The position numbers and the translations under genes are program-made. A stretch of DNA of 64,000 bases, taken from Nematostella vectensis (taxonomy: Eukaryota; Cnidaria; Anthozoa; Actiniaria; Edwardsiidae). Below the pieces are notes generated by a model, which made no database searches, was not told where the DNA came from, and worked only from the letters and a program-made list of their open reading frames with translations. Below, piece after piece: positions 26,801 to 37,886 of the stretch. Position 1 is the stretch's first letter. The number at the start of each line of letters is the position of its first letter. Where the stretch lies: assembly GCF_932526225.1 (NCBI RefSeq), contig NC_064038.1, positions 8,741,070-8,805,069 on the forward strand, given 5' to 3'.

Positions 26801-29800
26801 ACTCTCTCTGATTGACATGAGCTTCGCTAGCAAAACGAGCCAAAAATGCTTCAGTTTTCATACACGCTTATCAGGCCACGGAAGCGCGCGTCGCACGACA
26901 ACATTAGCTTGAGGGATAATAAAACAGCTCATTTTCCACAAAAATAATGCCTTCTTTACCATTTTTGTCGGCATCTTTTCCGTCGTCACCATCTTTGCTG
27001 TCTCCGTCCCTTAACACCTAGCACAAAAAACATATAATGATAAAGATAAACAAACTCGAGCTAGAATACAAGGCTCTGGGAGAAGGCTGAGAAGCAAAGC
27101 GAGATAAAGGGGAGAAGGCGCCTGAGAGTAAAATATCGGGATAAATATTTTTGAAAAAATATATGGCACTGAAATATCGCAAATCTACCTCCCACCACCC
27201 TCCCTTCTTGTATTGGTGTTCCCCGCTTCGAAAAGGGACTCCTTACCCCCCCCCCCCCCCCCAAACACCCCTTCGCCCATCCCCCATAAAAAAAAACCCT
27301 GGTACGCCCGAATCTCTAAGATGTTATGCATATTCGTCACGTGATCATACCTGCCTAATGCACCAATCGATTCCAGGCTGCCTCCAGACGGAATACTCGC
27401 TCTGCTGGTACTGGACTAGGTACTTTGTGATGTTACCATTAGGGTACAGCGGTGGTTGCCACTTGACAAGAAGCGTAAATGGGTCGAGGTAACTTGCCTC
27501 CAGTCCGACCACGGCAGAAGGTACTAGGAAGAAGGTTAATGGTTAATGGGTCAGTGATCATGGCAGAGGATGAAGGCTAATGGTCAGGGGGGTGTAAGCT
27601 TTATTTTCTGCAAAGGGGTGGGTAGGGTGATCTTGTTACCATGACGACCCAATGATGAATAGACTAATGATGAATACTTCTTAGCCATGTAACACGGACC
27701 TCCCGCTAGCTCGCAGTGATTTCTGTTCCCTTCAAGTACTTGCCTAAATATTCTATCCGCGATAACTCGAACCTACATAGTTAGTCATTCTCATTCCCTG
27801 GAGGTTTTAGCACAAAAAAAACTTTTCGAGCTCTCGTGCTAAAACAATTTTTTGAGCAATTTTAACTCGAAACTCTCCCGCTACCATGGACTGTTTTTGT
27901 TTGCTTTGAATGTTCGAGTGAGCAGAGTTTCACTGTATCTCCCCAATCGCATGCATCGTTGGACCACTTTGAGCAACGCCTTTTTTAGTATTGTTCTACT
28001 TGTTGATATAGGCGACTTGCTCTAAGAATAGGGGACTTGCGCTAAAAGACCACGTGACTGTTTGGGTGGAAAACTAGCGCGCTTAGGCTTTTAGCAGCAA
28101 AAATAACAACAACAAAAAGCCAGTTATTAGCCTGCGTACACCGGGTAATTGCAAGCTCAACCTCTGGATGGAACTATTTCCGGCTGCACGCAGGCTAGCC
28201 AGTTATCAGCTCTTATGGAAAAAAAAAAACAGAATTCTCTTTTTCATAAAGGGTTTAGTTTCATATTAAGATTTTGTTTTTTCGTCGTTCTCTGGTGTGA
28301 CGGGTACATTCAATTACTTAGTTTTTTTTTTGTTTGATTATTTTGTTTGAAATTTCCCACCCATGGGGTCACGTGATCTCTTAGAGCAAGTCCCCTATTC
28401 ACTTCGCCTTTAGGCAGCAAAATGACAACAACCAAAAGCTACTAAATTCAGCGCTTACGAATCAGCAAGACAATTTTATGATTAGAAAGGGTTTATTGCC
28501 ATTGAAAGTATCATTTTTCTCGCAATCTGGCGTGATGGGCTTAGTCATTTCTGTGTTTACGTTGGCGCGATTTTTTTTACAAAAGTCAAGTGATCAAGAG
28601 AACCACAACTTACTCATCTCTCGGGTCTGTAGAAACATCAAGGCGCTGCGCGCGCCTGTGTTATTAAGGGTAGCCGCTTCTACGTAGAACGCATAAAGAG
28701 TGTGGGGCGTCAACTTCCCAATAAACCTGCTTAACCGGTTAACAGGGCGGAAGCCCGGTGACGAGACACTGGTGTTCACTCTGAAAGAGTACAAATAACC
28801 AATCAAGACTTATCAAGAGACCAATGGTCTCTTGACCTTATACAATTTCCACGAAAACTGAAATCGCAAAAATTCGGCATTGGCCTAAGGTTGTTCCCTC
28901 CCATCCATACTTGCTTCATATTGACGCCGTGCCCTGTGTGACCTTGCTGATCAGGAGTGACTCTCCCATACCCTAAATAATGCTAATGAGGTAGCAGGGT
29001 GGACGGTGGACGTTTTTAATTCCCTTTGCTGAGTAAAAGTTTTATATCAGTGACGTAGCATGGGGTGGGGCACTTGGGGAATTCGAGGCCTGCTACTGCT
29101 ATGTATCTAAACTACTAATGATTACTTACGTCCCAGGATCCCCCGCGGGCACATCAATACGAGTCCACCTGTTGACATATCATGCATGGTTACACAGGTA
29201 GGTACTTGATATATGGTTAACGCTTATACTACCCTGGTCAATTCAAACCCAAGAAGCTATGTCGACAAGCTAATTGTAAACTCAAGCTAGCTAAACCGGG
29301 GTACAGTTAGACGCTATTTTAGCTTTATTCGAAGTCCTCAGAGCATCTTAAGTTACACAGAATTACCAAAATAAGATTGAGTATAGGTGTGTAGTGTGTT
29401 CATCTCACATCGAGTAGATGGAACTGGATTAAGTTTGAAATTGTTGAAGCACGGGGCATGTGTGCTACGCCTAACGATGATGGGGGTACTTACACTTGAG
29501 TTGCACTACAGGCGTCGACTCCATCAAATTCGGTAATATCTCTGTCTGGACTATAAACAATGAAACGCATGTTAACAAACATTCTAATGAAAAAGAAGAC
29601 AAGATAGCTTAGAAAATGTCCCTCCCCCTGTCGCCTCAACTACGACGCGTCTTAGATCAAAGCAGAAGACACGATGATGCAAACTGTATTAATTCCACTA
29701 ATTGTCGATGCTTAATAAGCGACGCTGCGTATGTACGGGCTTTTAATGACTCCAAGACAGCAAAGGACATTAAAGAAATCCTCTCCCTTGCAAACAGGTG

Positions 29801-32193
29801 ACACCTTCTTCACCCAAAAGGTCATATAGAATAACCTGGAACTGAGCTAAGTACTCACGCGACTCGGTAGGAGATAGAGTAGAAGAGCACATTCCTGTAA
29901 TCTTCCTTGATACGGACCTCTTCCCAGCTCACTTCAACGCACACGTCTGCGCATGCGCTGAACATAGGCTTGACCAACTCACGCACAGTCATGTTGATGG
30001 CTTTTACTTGACCTGGAAACGAGGTAAGCGAATACCTTTTTACTTGAAATTTTCTGTAGCGTGATACAAGCTTTTAAAGATAGCATCTCACAGACCGTCG
30101 CTGATGATTACTAAGGACCACGAGCCCGCAAAGGATTATTGTTACTTTTGTAACTAACATGCCATGCGAGCCCGCAAAGGATTATCATTACTTTAGTAAC
30201 TTACATGCCACAGCATTTCCATTGGAAGTCTGGGAAACATCCACAGGGCGCCCAAGACTGGCATTAGTCCATTGCAATACGTCATTGACCAGAGGGTCGA
30301 TCCTGCCTGGGCAGAGCCTCGGATTCATGCGGACAAGGATGCCCCCAGCAGTGATCTGAAGGTCTGACCGGAAATCCCATAATGCCTCGAGCTTCGGGTT
30401 GTCCATAATGGTAAGGGCATATCTAAATTAACGGAAAGATAGAGGAAATGGTTTATGTAACTTGCTTGTGAACAACAAAATTTCCAATACACAACTGTTG
30501 TTTGCCAGCCCAATTCATTTTGGGGGGGGAGGGGGGGCATCCCCAACCCCTTCTCCTCCGAGAAGAAACTACTGGGGGGACTAGATTCCCCCTGCCGCTG
30601 TCCTTCATTGGAAAAAAAAACGATTGACATCCGACCAGGCCGCTTGGCCCAGGTCACACGGTCACACATGACACAGCGTGCCCGATCCTTTAACGATAAC
30701 AATAATACAAGTGGTGGTGTTTCATACCTGTCGTTATAAAGCACGTCGACAAGACGTCTCTTCTGGACGTCAATCGTCTTCTCCGGCTCAATAAGCCGCA
30801 GATTCTTGAGGAACTTGAGCGTGACGATTGCGACGGATTCCCTGATCACTATGTAACCTGTGACCCTCTCGATCATTCCGAGGTTGTCTTCAAGTTCTTT
30901 AGCGATAGTCTCTACAGAAAACAGGAAAAGACGTGAAAACGGGTACGGAACATTTTAACGCAAAGAGCGGTTTTAACCAATTAAAGAGGGCGACCGCCTC
31001 ACACACACACACACACACACATATGTACTCTCTTGGAGATCACAAATAGTACTTACGGCCACCGCCTCGCAGTTTAATCTCCAGATTGCCTTTGATGTCC
31101 GTACAACCTTTGTAATGCCTGAGAGAGCTGATAGAGTCGATAATACCACCATTGCCTTGGTTCGACGATACTTTGCAGACTGCAAAAAAAAAAACAGTAT
31201 CAATTTCAAACAAGGTCGACACATATTGAAGGGTATTCTTTATTTGACAAGGGAGAGAGAGTTTTTAGGAGTTTTCGTACCTCTGGGACATCTTTCTGTT
31301 AGACAAGCTTCGCATGTCTTTGTTTTTTCCCAGCGAATGAAATCAATCTTTTCTTTGGCTTGGTATCCGGCTGGGCACTCTAGCACACACGTCGATTCTA
31401 GCTTGTAATAATCTGGTGGACATTTGGAGGATTGTATGCATTCTAGATTGTTGATCTGAAACACAAATTTAAAGAGTGATGTGTGCGATAGTGACAATGA
31501 TAATGACAGCTGGTTGTAATGGTTATTATATAGTGACGATGATAATGACAGCTGGTTGTAATGGTTATTATATAGTGACGATGATAATGACAGCTGGTTG
31601 TAATGGTTATTATGATAATGAAATGACAGCATTGTTGCTTGATGGTGATGTTTTGGGAGTCAGCTAGGTGTCTAGAGGGGGATAGGGAGCTGGCAGGCCC
31701 GTACCTAGCATTTTTTTTTTTGTGGGAGTGCGAAATCCGAAAAAGTGGACCTTATTTTACTGGGGAGGGGGAGTGAGTTCTCTGATAAAAATCTGACCAC
31801 CTATGAAAGAACAAAAAGGGATTTTTTACGCCTTTGCAGTATCTCCAAGGGATGTTTATTGTCGGATTTAGCTACAAAAAGACTTACTTATGGATTGATG
31901 ACATACCAGAGTGATCTAGCTTATGCTTTATAGTTTTGTCTACAAATAGCACGTCTATTGAGAACCGGAAATGGACTTTCGGTCATTGTGTAGGGTGCGT
32001 TCGCACCCCCTGCACCCCTTCTCTGGGTATGGGCCTGTCTGGACCCCACCCTACTCATCTGATTGACTAAGGATAGCGATTAAAGCTTAATTGATCCATG
32101 GTCATTGAATTAATTGATTGATCCATGGTCATTGAATTATGTATTACTATTTTTCATATGTTTAAAGCAATGTCGCAGAGAATGAGTGAGTGA

Positions 32194-32224
<31 letters not shown>

Positions 32225-35145
32225 TTGGTCAACTTCTAGACTTATGCCCATAATAATAATCAACAACATATTAATCATGTACATGATTAGCCTAATCTAT
32301 TAATTCCCTACCAGCAGAGCTCCTTACCATTAATAATCCAACTGGGCATTTCTCCACACATTGACCACTTGGTAACCGCAGATTTTTACACGCATAGCAC
32401 TCCAAGGGGGAATTCGGCTGAAAACACCCACCCAAACACCCTGGGTGACAGCACTGGTAATCAGTACCCCGGACACAGCCTGCATCCCCACACTTGGTGT
32501 CGCAAACTGGAATGGCGTATTAACAGCATGGTTACCATTCAATGAAAAATAAAGTAATAAGGAGTTTGAAGGGGAAATATCAGGGCATTAGGTACGGGGG
32601 GGGGGGGGGGGGGGGGGGGGCAGCTTTAGTTAACACAGGGTCAAGGGGGCAGCCTTAGCTAACAGAGGGTCAAGGGAGCAGCTTTAGTTAACACAGGGCC
32701 ACTGGGGCAGCCATGGCTAACACAGGGCCACGGGGGCAGCCATGGCTAACACAGGGCCACGGGGGCAGCTTTAGTTAGCACAGGGCCATGGGGGGAACTT
32801 TAGTTAACACAGGGCCACGGGGGCAGCCATAGCTAACACAGGGCCACGGGGGGAACTTTAGTTAACACAGGGCCACGGGGGCAGCCATAGCTAACACAGG
32901 GCCACGGGGGAAACTTTAGTTAACACAGGGCCACGGGGGCAGCTTTAGTTAACACAGGGCCACGGGGGAAACTTTAGTTAACACAGGGCCACGGGGGCAA
33001 CCATGTGCAGGGTACATCCCCCTCCCCACCTTGGCCCCGCCAAAGGTGGGGAGGGGGATGTACTAAAGGATCGTTAAATACTATCATTTTTCCATGACTG
33101 TGAAAACAAGCCCCCCCCCCTCCCCCCCAACTTTAAAAGCCCTCAGTGGCAGTAACTTTTGCATGATACTCCTTGGATATGTTGCGCTTTTTAATCAAAA
33201 GATAACCTCCCATTTATCGCTTATTTGTTAATGAATTAGTATTATAATTTAAAAGCTTTTTCAAACGTGTGAATCTGTTGTTGATAGCGGCTTATACTAA
33301 CATTGTTATTCAGTGTGTGCAACTAAGCATGCATGTTTATATGGAAACTATTCCTATTTGAATAAACGCTTATGAAGAAGAAAACATGAAAGCTACTGCA
33401 TAAACGTTTAAAAATAGCTCTATAGAGCTGTATATATAGAAATATTTGCTATGAAAGGAAGGAAGAGTATGTTAATCAGGGTCCGTAGCCGGTTAATATC
33501 ACTCCTCAGAAACCATTAATTTCTTTATTGTGGCGTGAGAAAGAGATTTTCTACGCTCCATTATAAAATAGAATAATTAGCATCTTCACTGAAACACAGA
33601 TGGATAAATGTTTATAAGCAAATAAAAGAATGTATGATATACTAATATTTGAACACTTTTAAAGATTTTATTTTTGAGTCGCTGGGTAATTATTTGATTT
33701 TATAAGGTTAAGCAATGTCTGACGAAAGTTCAATGAGATTCAAAGGCTAAACGAAAACAAAAAAATAGCTCAAATGAAAATCGAGTTAATTTTATCGCTT
33801 TTTATGAGTTATTAATAGAATTACATACTAAGACGCTAATCCATGACTCGAAAAAAGTCAGTAAACGCGCTGAATAATTAAAAATGAATTATACAAAAGG
33901 ATAATGTCAGATCAAGTGCTTTTCGCTTAGACAAAATAAGCCGAACTCGGTTGATAGCCAACTATCAGATCTCAGCCCCGATGATTGAATAATTGTGACA
34001 ACATCACGTGCATTAACCCAAACAATACTGCCCAGATAACTAGAAAATCCAAGCGATATCCTTATTTCCTCTTTGTAAATAATTAAAAGTTCAAAACACA
34101 AGGATGTTTATTCCTACACAAGTTTAATTAACGCGATAACAAACCCTTCAAAGAGTTAACCCAACGCATAAGATTGTAAGCTGCTATGTGTTGTATTGGC
34201 GCCTGTGTATATCATTTTCTAACTATTAGTACAATATTCATTATAAACTTACGTTTTAGGCATGAGAAGTCCGAAGGATCTCCGGAACTCCAACAATATT
34301 GTTTACCGGAAGCTCCATGACCAGCCGGAACTGTGCATTCCCCTTTATAACACAAGTCATAGCAGTCGTTGTTATTCGAGCTCGTCACCAAGGAATAGGG
34401 ATCATCAGAATTCATTTTCATGATTGATTTCCACCTTATTGTCTTCACATAACACAAATTAATATTTTTTTCGATGCGGATACCTCCACTTGAAATTGTC
34501 GTAAGAGAGGGCAAGTTGATTTGCTCCAAGCCATTATTTTGATAAATGACTAAAGCATAATCAAGAAATAGATATCTCCCTCGAATTACGGCCAGATTCG
34601 GGAATATTCCCTTTAGGTCTTTGATATTGAACAATAAAGACACAAGGAGATGGCCCGTGATTTCTGTTAGCTTAGGAAAATATAGCTCTTTTGCAGAATT
34701 GGCATCGCTCACACGATATCCCTGTATTTGAATAGCTCCGTCAAATGTTGTGCAGTTCTTTAGCTCCGCACATCCTTGGCACGAATTCCCAGGTCCTTTG
34801 GATTTGAGGACGTGTACTTTTACTCTCCCAAATGGCGGTGTCAGATTTGGTTTACATACTGCAAATTCAAAATAAGTTACTGAGCTAAGTAAGTTTAGTA
34901 AAATCAATCAAAACATTTACGAGGAACAAGTTAAGTTCCGGCGCGCGCGCGGTACCATCTTGTTTATCATGTCCTTAATCATGCTTATAAACCTATGATT
35001 TAATAAGCGAACTCACACACCTTTCTACAGATATCTTTTGTAACGATAAACTTAAATACTTACGCTCGTATCCGTGGTCTTGCGGCCGTGAAAGACAGCA
35101 TTTTAACAGCCAAATCACTCCAATTAAAATGCCCTTGTTCTTCAT
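14773..35145 (-). CDS. Insulin/IGF-1 receptor-type receptor tyrosine kinase (30 exons, 1407 aa)
   Basis: Complete homologue of INSR/IGF1R. Exons in transcript order: 35145-35064, 34858-34253, 32506-32328, 31455-31281, 31179-31057, 30911-30728, 30422-30205, 30012-29859, 29550-29494, 29168-29130, 28780-28614, 27523-27351, 27017-26960, 26417-26194, 25315-25091, 24758-24683, 24254-24196, 24045-23974, 23392-23221, 21032-20912, 20280-20210, 19967-19825, 19553-19489, 19160-19034, 18694-18594, 16846-16791, 16636-16580, 16061-15989, 15511-15377, 15004-14773. They total 4224 nt in a single frame. Domains: signal peptide from the ATG at 35145; L1 with [20 protein letters not shown]; Cys-rich furin-like region; L2; FN3 repeats ([32 protein letters not shown]); insert region with a CNC cysteine group and an alpha-CT-like [14 protein letters not shown]; transmembrane about 1026-1052; juxtamembrane NPEY at 1070-1073; kinase with GNGSFG at 1099-1104, VAVK (Lys1126), HRDLAARN, DFG and activation-loop YETDYY (Tyr1251, 1255, 1256). 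No basic furin site follows the alpha-CT segment; instead there is a Ser/Thr/Pro-rich linker. The cytoplasmic tail after the kinase is short. Confidence 0.95.
15490..15665 (-). repeat. Tandem repeat spanning the 3' splice acceptor of a kinase exon
   Basis: The receptor exon starting at 15511 (transcript strand) is preceded by an acceptor. Part of the exon start plus the acceptor is repeated upstream in the intron with the plus-strand words CATAACGACCCCGAACGACC, ATTACGACACCGAACAATCT, CATAACGACGCCGAACGATC and ATTACGACTCCGAAAGACCT. About four copies lie about 40 bp apart. The copies are diverged, but several keep a CAG in the acceptor position. Confidence 0.75.
16085..16545. repeat. Dispersed repeat, about 235 bp, two adjacent diverged copies
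   Basis: Copies at about 16085-16320 and 16321-16545 share CCTTTGTTATTGTTTA-like starts, GATGGAAATGGATTC and ends containing AAAATGGCGGC. A third copy lies at 22345-22600 inside the minisatellite of another intron of the same gene. There is no coding capacity. This is an uncharacterised interspersed repeat. Confidence 0.75.
16975..18200. mobile_element. Foldback element with about 190-bp inverted arms
   Basis: The left arm at about 16979-17170 and the right arm at about 18010-18195 are inverted copies. Outer ends include GAGTACTGTACAGGACCCG on the left and GGGTCCTGTACAGTACTC on the right. Each arm contains internal tandem 18-bp units of the type GGACCCGAAATGATCCCA. The 0.84 kb between the arms shows no transposase. 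The element sits in the receptor intron between kinase exons 18694-18594 and 16846-16791. Confidence 0.8.
18707..18916. repeat. 16-bp minisatellite CAGTAAGACAAACGAT
   Basis: About 13 units with small changes, such as GAGAGACAGACGATCA variants. They start just outside the acceptor of the receptor exon at 18694 and lie in the intron. Confidence 0.9.
18920..19350 (-). repeat. Duplicated copies of both edges of receptor exon 19160-19034
   Basis: The exon's 3' edge and donor (plus-strand CACCATGGTTACCTCGGGTC) are copied at about 18930-18953 with one substitution, along with adjacent AACTGTCATTATCACC. The exon's 5' edge and acceptor region (plus-strand CGTACCACGTGGTTACACTG) is copied at about 19289 and, diverged, at about 19215, with the following ACAACCAACGGTCAGTATGT. 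The copies lie in the flanking introns and are partial exon duplications. Confidence 0.8.
20325..20425. repeat. GAT/TGA microsatellite
   Basis: Imperfect (GAT)n-type tract within the receptor intron between exons 21032-20912 and 20280-20210. Simple-sequence DNA. Confidence 0.85.
20522..20685. mobile_element. Long perfect foldback hairpin, arms about 60 bp
   Basis: The left arm (about 20525-20584, starting AAAACCTTTAAAAGAAAAAG) and right arm (about 20619-20679) are almost exact inverted copies. The loop of about 34 bp contains GGCAGGCCAATACCTGCC. TTAAT-type bases flank both ends. It lies in a receptor intron, so the pre-mRNA would carry a long double-stranded hairpin. Most likely a MITE. Confidence 0.8.
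21082..22330 (-). repeat. 17-18 bp minisatellite built on a splice-donor sequence, distal block
   Basis: On the transcript strand the units read CATGGTAAGTCAGGGGG, alternating with CATGTTATGTCAGGGGG and CATGATAAGTCAGGGGG variants, about 70 copies. The array ends near the acceptor side of the intron before receptor exon 21032. Local higher-order blocks, for example at about 21336-21480 and 21480-21610, are themselves duplicated. Long open frames here are artefacts. Confidence 0.95.
22345..22600. repeat. Third copy of the 235-bp dispersed repeat, splitting the minisatellite
   Basis: Shares CCTTTGTTATTGTTTATC, AAAATACAGCGGT, GGTGGAAATGGATGC and GCGGGAGCATAAATGGCGGC with the copies at 16085-16545. 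It interrupts the donor-like minisatellite, so it was inserted into an already expanded array or captured by it. Confidence 0.8.
22600..23220 (-). repeat. Donor-like minisatellite, proximal block touching the real exon donor
   Basis: About 36 units of CATTGTAAGTCAGGGGGG type on the transcript strand. The unit next to the exon is the authentic donor of receptor exon 23392-23221, GATCCTG followed by GTAAGTCAGGGG. Most units keep GTAAGT exactly. Each also has a run of 4-7 G. Confidence 0.95.
24797..25035. repeat. 20-bp minisatellite TTACTTCCGGTTGACGTACG
   Basis: About 12 imperfect units lying in the receptor intron between exons 25315-25091 and 24758-24683. Most units contain ACTTCCGG, a textbook ETS-family core with flanks, and many contain TGACGT. 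It may be incidental or a clustered regulatory element. Confidence 0.85.
25363..25518. mobile_element. MITE with TGGCAGGGGCGGATC-type ends
   Basis: The left end CTGGCAGGGGCGGATCAAG and right end CTAGATCCGCTACTGCCAG form an imperfect terminal inverted repeat around 155 bp with poly-T and poly-G runs. It has no coding content and lies in a receptor intron. Confidence 0.65.
25952..26140. mobile_element. MITE, 189 bp, 19-bp perfect TIRs and 8-bp target duplication
   Basis: CTGACTCGTCCCCAGTCGT at 25952-25970 is the exact reverse complement of 26121-26139. The direct repeat GTTCGTGA flanks it at 25944-25951 and 26141-26148. An 8-bp duplication is typical of hAT-type insertions. It lies in the receptor intron beside exon 26417-26194. 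Confidence 0.85.
28010..28410. mobile_element. Inverted-repeat element in receptor intron
   Basis: TTGCTCTAAGAATAGGGGAC near 28016 and GAGCAAGTCCCCTATTCACT near 28385 are inverted partners. Within lies a second pair, CCTGCGTACACC and GCACGCAGGCTAG (28132-28196), related to the CCTGCGTAGCGG foldbacks at 51731 and 55916. These are nested non-autonomous elements. Confidence 0.55.
31487..31618. repeat. About 42-bp tandem repeat, three copies
   Basis: Units AGTGACGATGATAATGACAG followed by CTGGTTGTAATGGTTATTAT are repeated three times in the intron upstream (transcript sense) of receptor exon 31455-31281. Confidence 0.9.
31690..32045. mobile_element. Short inverted-repeat element with CAGGCCCGTACC-type ends, copy 2
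   Basis: The ends GGCAGGCCCGTACCTAGC and TGGGTATGGGCCTG are inverted. The interior matches the reverse complement of 6280-6460, for example GAAAGAACAAAAAGGGAT, TCGGATTTAGCTAC and GACATACCAGAGTGATCTAG. Same family as the copy in the SNX27 intron. Confidence 0.8.
32590..33003. repeat. About 28-bp minisatellite GGGGGCAGCTTTAGTTAACA-CAGGGCCAC
   Basis: About 14 units, with alternating AGCTTTAGTT and AGCCATGGCT or AGCCATAGCT versions, begin after a poly-G run of about 24 at 32597-32620. The array lies in the intron between receptor exons 34858-34253 and 32506-32328. Confidence 0.92.
33012..33063. repeat. Perfect 21-bp hairpin next to the minisatellite
   Basis: Arms at 33012-33032 and 33043-33063 are exact reverse complements (GTACATCCCCCTCCCC at the start, GGGGAGGGGGATGTAC at the end) around a 10-nt loop. 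It lies in a receptor intron. Confidence 0.85.
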
Positions 35146-36681
35146 GATATAAGACCAACTATAAACACCTCTTGCCCCGCTTCTAACACCGAAACAATAC
35201 CAAATCGCGAGGCTCAGTGCATCACTAGTCTCTAAACCTTTCTATGAAGTCTTCTATTAGTGTTAGTTTCGAATTTTCGCTGCGTAATTTACCCATAACT
35301 CGATCAAATCTTCGGTTTTGCCCTAGCGTGCTAAGTTTACATGAAGGTTATGACGTCATGAAAATGTCAACATGCCTTGCATGTTTTTAGAGAGGAAAGA
35401 AAACTCAAATTTATAGTATCATCAAAATAGCACAATATTTATGTGGGCAACAACAATATTTAGTTAAATGATATTGGGTCTATAGCTTACTAATCGGCGT
35501 GTTATTGTGTGATACACTTTTGGGACTGCTCATTGCATGATGTGTAGGCGGCCTAAAGCATTGCACCAGGATATACTTTATTTTGGAATCAGTCTGGCCA
35601 TTCCTGAGGCCCTGTATCTTCGCGATATGGCAATGTGTGATTCTAGAGAATATGTATTGGAAATACTTGGAAAGTGATATGTGCAGAATTGAGCAGCATC
35701 AGAGGTTCGTAATTAAACTACGTATTTAAACTACTGTTTTATTTTGAAGTCAGAATATTTTTTTCAACAAGATTTGCAACAAGCTCAGTTTGTACCTTCC
35801 ACACTCGCCCCACACATACCTCTAACAGGTTTGGCGCGATAGGGTCCAAATTCAACTACTGTTTTATTTTGATTAACATTAAGATTTGCAACAAGCTAAG
35901 TTCGCTTATACAAACTCTGTATACGGAGTTTGTATGAGCGAATAGACCTTTCACACTCGCCGTGAGCCTAGGCTACCTGTGTATAACAGGGGTGGCGCGA
36001 AAGGGTCCAACTCACAGATATACCCGTCCCTGAACAGGTCATCCAACACGTACCCCTATAACAGGGGTGGCGCCAGAGACCAGCCCAAACATACTGCTAT
36101 ATTACGGAGTGCGCTCAAGGATCCCCAACACATAGCGCTCGTGTGTTTCTTTATTTCCGCGATCCGTTTGGAAGTTGAAGTTATCGGAAGATCGGGAAGT
36201 AACAGGTGAAGCGAAATTAGAAAATGTATATGGAAAAAAATATTTTCTAAATGTGTATGATAGGATAATTTATGCTCTATAAGCAGCTAATATTTTTCAG
36301 TCGAATTCCCGCCTCAAATACTGTGGGAACGAGGTGGTCATCCAACGAATAAAATGCGTAAACCAAGGCATCAATACCAGGCGTACCTCGGCCTTCATAA
36401 GCGCCACAAGATTTTCGATATTTAAAAAAAACATTTCCGAATACCCAATGAGAGTTGTTTTTTTTTCTTTTCTTAAAACGTAATTGCTCGAATAAGCGTT
36501 TCCCTCGAATAAGCACCTCCGCTGAATAAACGCCATGTCTAAACGTGTTAATTACATACGTAATAGTCTTTCGATGATCTTCATAAATGTGAACTTTAGA
36601 AGCACACTAGCATACACACATTGGCACCAGTCGGGCCAAGACGGGACGCTAGCACAGTCTATTACCCGTGCAGTTCAGCAA

Positions 36682-36724
36682 CCATGGACAGCTGTTTCGT
36701 CCTTATTAGGACTCGTCAGCATGG
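36682..36724 (-). ncRNA. Hammerhead ribozyme, unit 1
   Basis: Transcript-strand core CUGACGA, stem II GUCC/GGAC with loop UAAUAA, then GAAA, stem III ACAG directly abutting CUGU, and cleavage after GUC. Stem I is CCAUG with CAUGG. All conserved core residues are present. Stem III has no loop and is a palindrome, which would suit dimeric cleavage. Confidence 0.88.
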
Positions 36725-37035
36725 CATAGCCGGTTTGCCTCAGTTAAACTTCATCGGCAAAAAAACTGCAGGGCGACTTCGACTCGAGCGAAGTGCTTTA
36801 AACCACAGCTTAGATCCATGTGGGATCTAGAGCTGCGACCGGGCTAGCGTGATGCCAATTGTGCGGATCACGCATGCGACCTTTGCTAGTCTAAAACTCC
36901 GTCGGATAGCCAAACTATCCTTGCGAGTATGTATACATAAATGTGAACTTTAGAAGCACACTAGCATACACACATTGGCACCAGTCGGGCCAAGACGGGA
37001 CGCTAGCACAGTCTATTACCCGTGCAGTTCAGCAA

Positions 37036-37078
37036 CCATGGACAGCTGTTTCGTCCTTATTAGGACTCGTCAGCATGG
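37036..37078 (-). ncRNA. Hammerhead ribozyme, unit 2
   Basis: Identical in core and stems to the copy in unit 1, exactly 354 bp away. Confidence 0.88.
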
Positions 37079-37389
37079 CATAGCCGGTTTGCCTCAGTTA
37101 AACTTCATCGGCAAAAAAACTGCAGGGCGACTTCGACTCGAACGAAGTGCTTTAAACCACAGCTTAGATCCATGTGGGATCTAGAGCTGCGACCGGGCTA
37201 GCGTGATGCCAATTGTGCGGATCACGCATGCGACCTTTGCTAGTCTAAAACTCCGTCGGATAGCCAAACTATCCTTGCGAGTATGTATACATAAATGTGA
37301 ACTTTAGAAGCACACTAGCATACACACATTGGCACCAGTCGGGCCAAGACGGGAAGCTAGCAAAGTCTATTACCCGTGCAGTTCAGCAA

Positions 37390-37432
37390 CCATGGACAGC
37401 TGTTTCGTCCTTATTAGGACTCGTCAGCATGG
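37390..37432 (-). ncRNA. Hammerhead ribozyme, unit 3
   Basis: Identical in core and stems to units 1 and 2, again 354 bp away. The surrounding unit differs by a few bases (GGGAAGCTAGCAAAG instead of GGGACGCTAGCACAG). Confidence 0.88.
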
Positions 37433-37743
37433 CATAGCCGGTTTGCCTCAGTTAAACTTCATCGGCAAAAAAACTGCAGGGCGACTTCGACTCGAGCGAA
37501 GTGCTTTAAACCACAGCTTAGATCCATGTGGGATCTAGAGCTGCGACCGGGCTAGCGTGATGCCAATTGTGCGGATCACGCATGCGACCTTTGCTAGTCT
37601 AAAACTCCGTCGGATAGCCAAACTATCCTTGCGAGTATGTATACATAAATGTGAACTTTAGAAGCACACTAGCATACACACATTGGCACCAGTCGGGCCA
37701 AGACGGGACGCTAGCACAGTCTATTACCCGTGCAGTTCAGCAA

Positions 37744-37786
37744 CCATGGACAGCTGTTTCGTCCTTATTAGGACTCGTTAGCATGG
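37744..37786 (-). pseudogene. Hammerhead ribozyme, unit 4, core mutated
   Basis: Same stems, but the core reads CUAACGA instead of CUGACGA, a change at the invariant G. Probably inactive. The direct array breaks off just after it and turns into the inverted copy. Confidence 0.8.
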
Positions 37787-37886
37787 CATAGCCGGATCTA
37801 AGCTGTGGTTTAAAGCACTTCGTTCGAGTCGAAGTCGCCCTGCAGTTTTTTTGCCGATGAAGTTTAACTGAGGCAAACCGGCTATG

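Noticed and set aside
30325-30876. 183-codon reverse-strand frame
   Set aside because: It reads in and out of two real receptor exons and the intron between them. Only 30911-30728 and 30422-30205 fit the family and phase.
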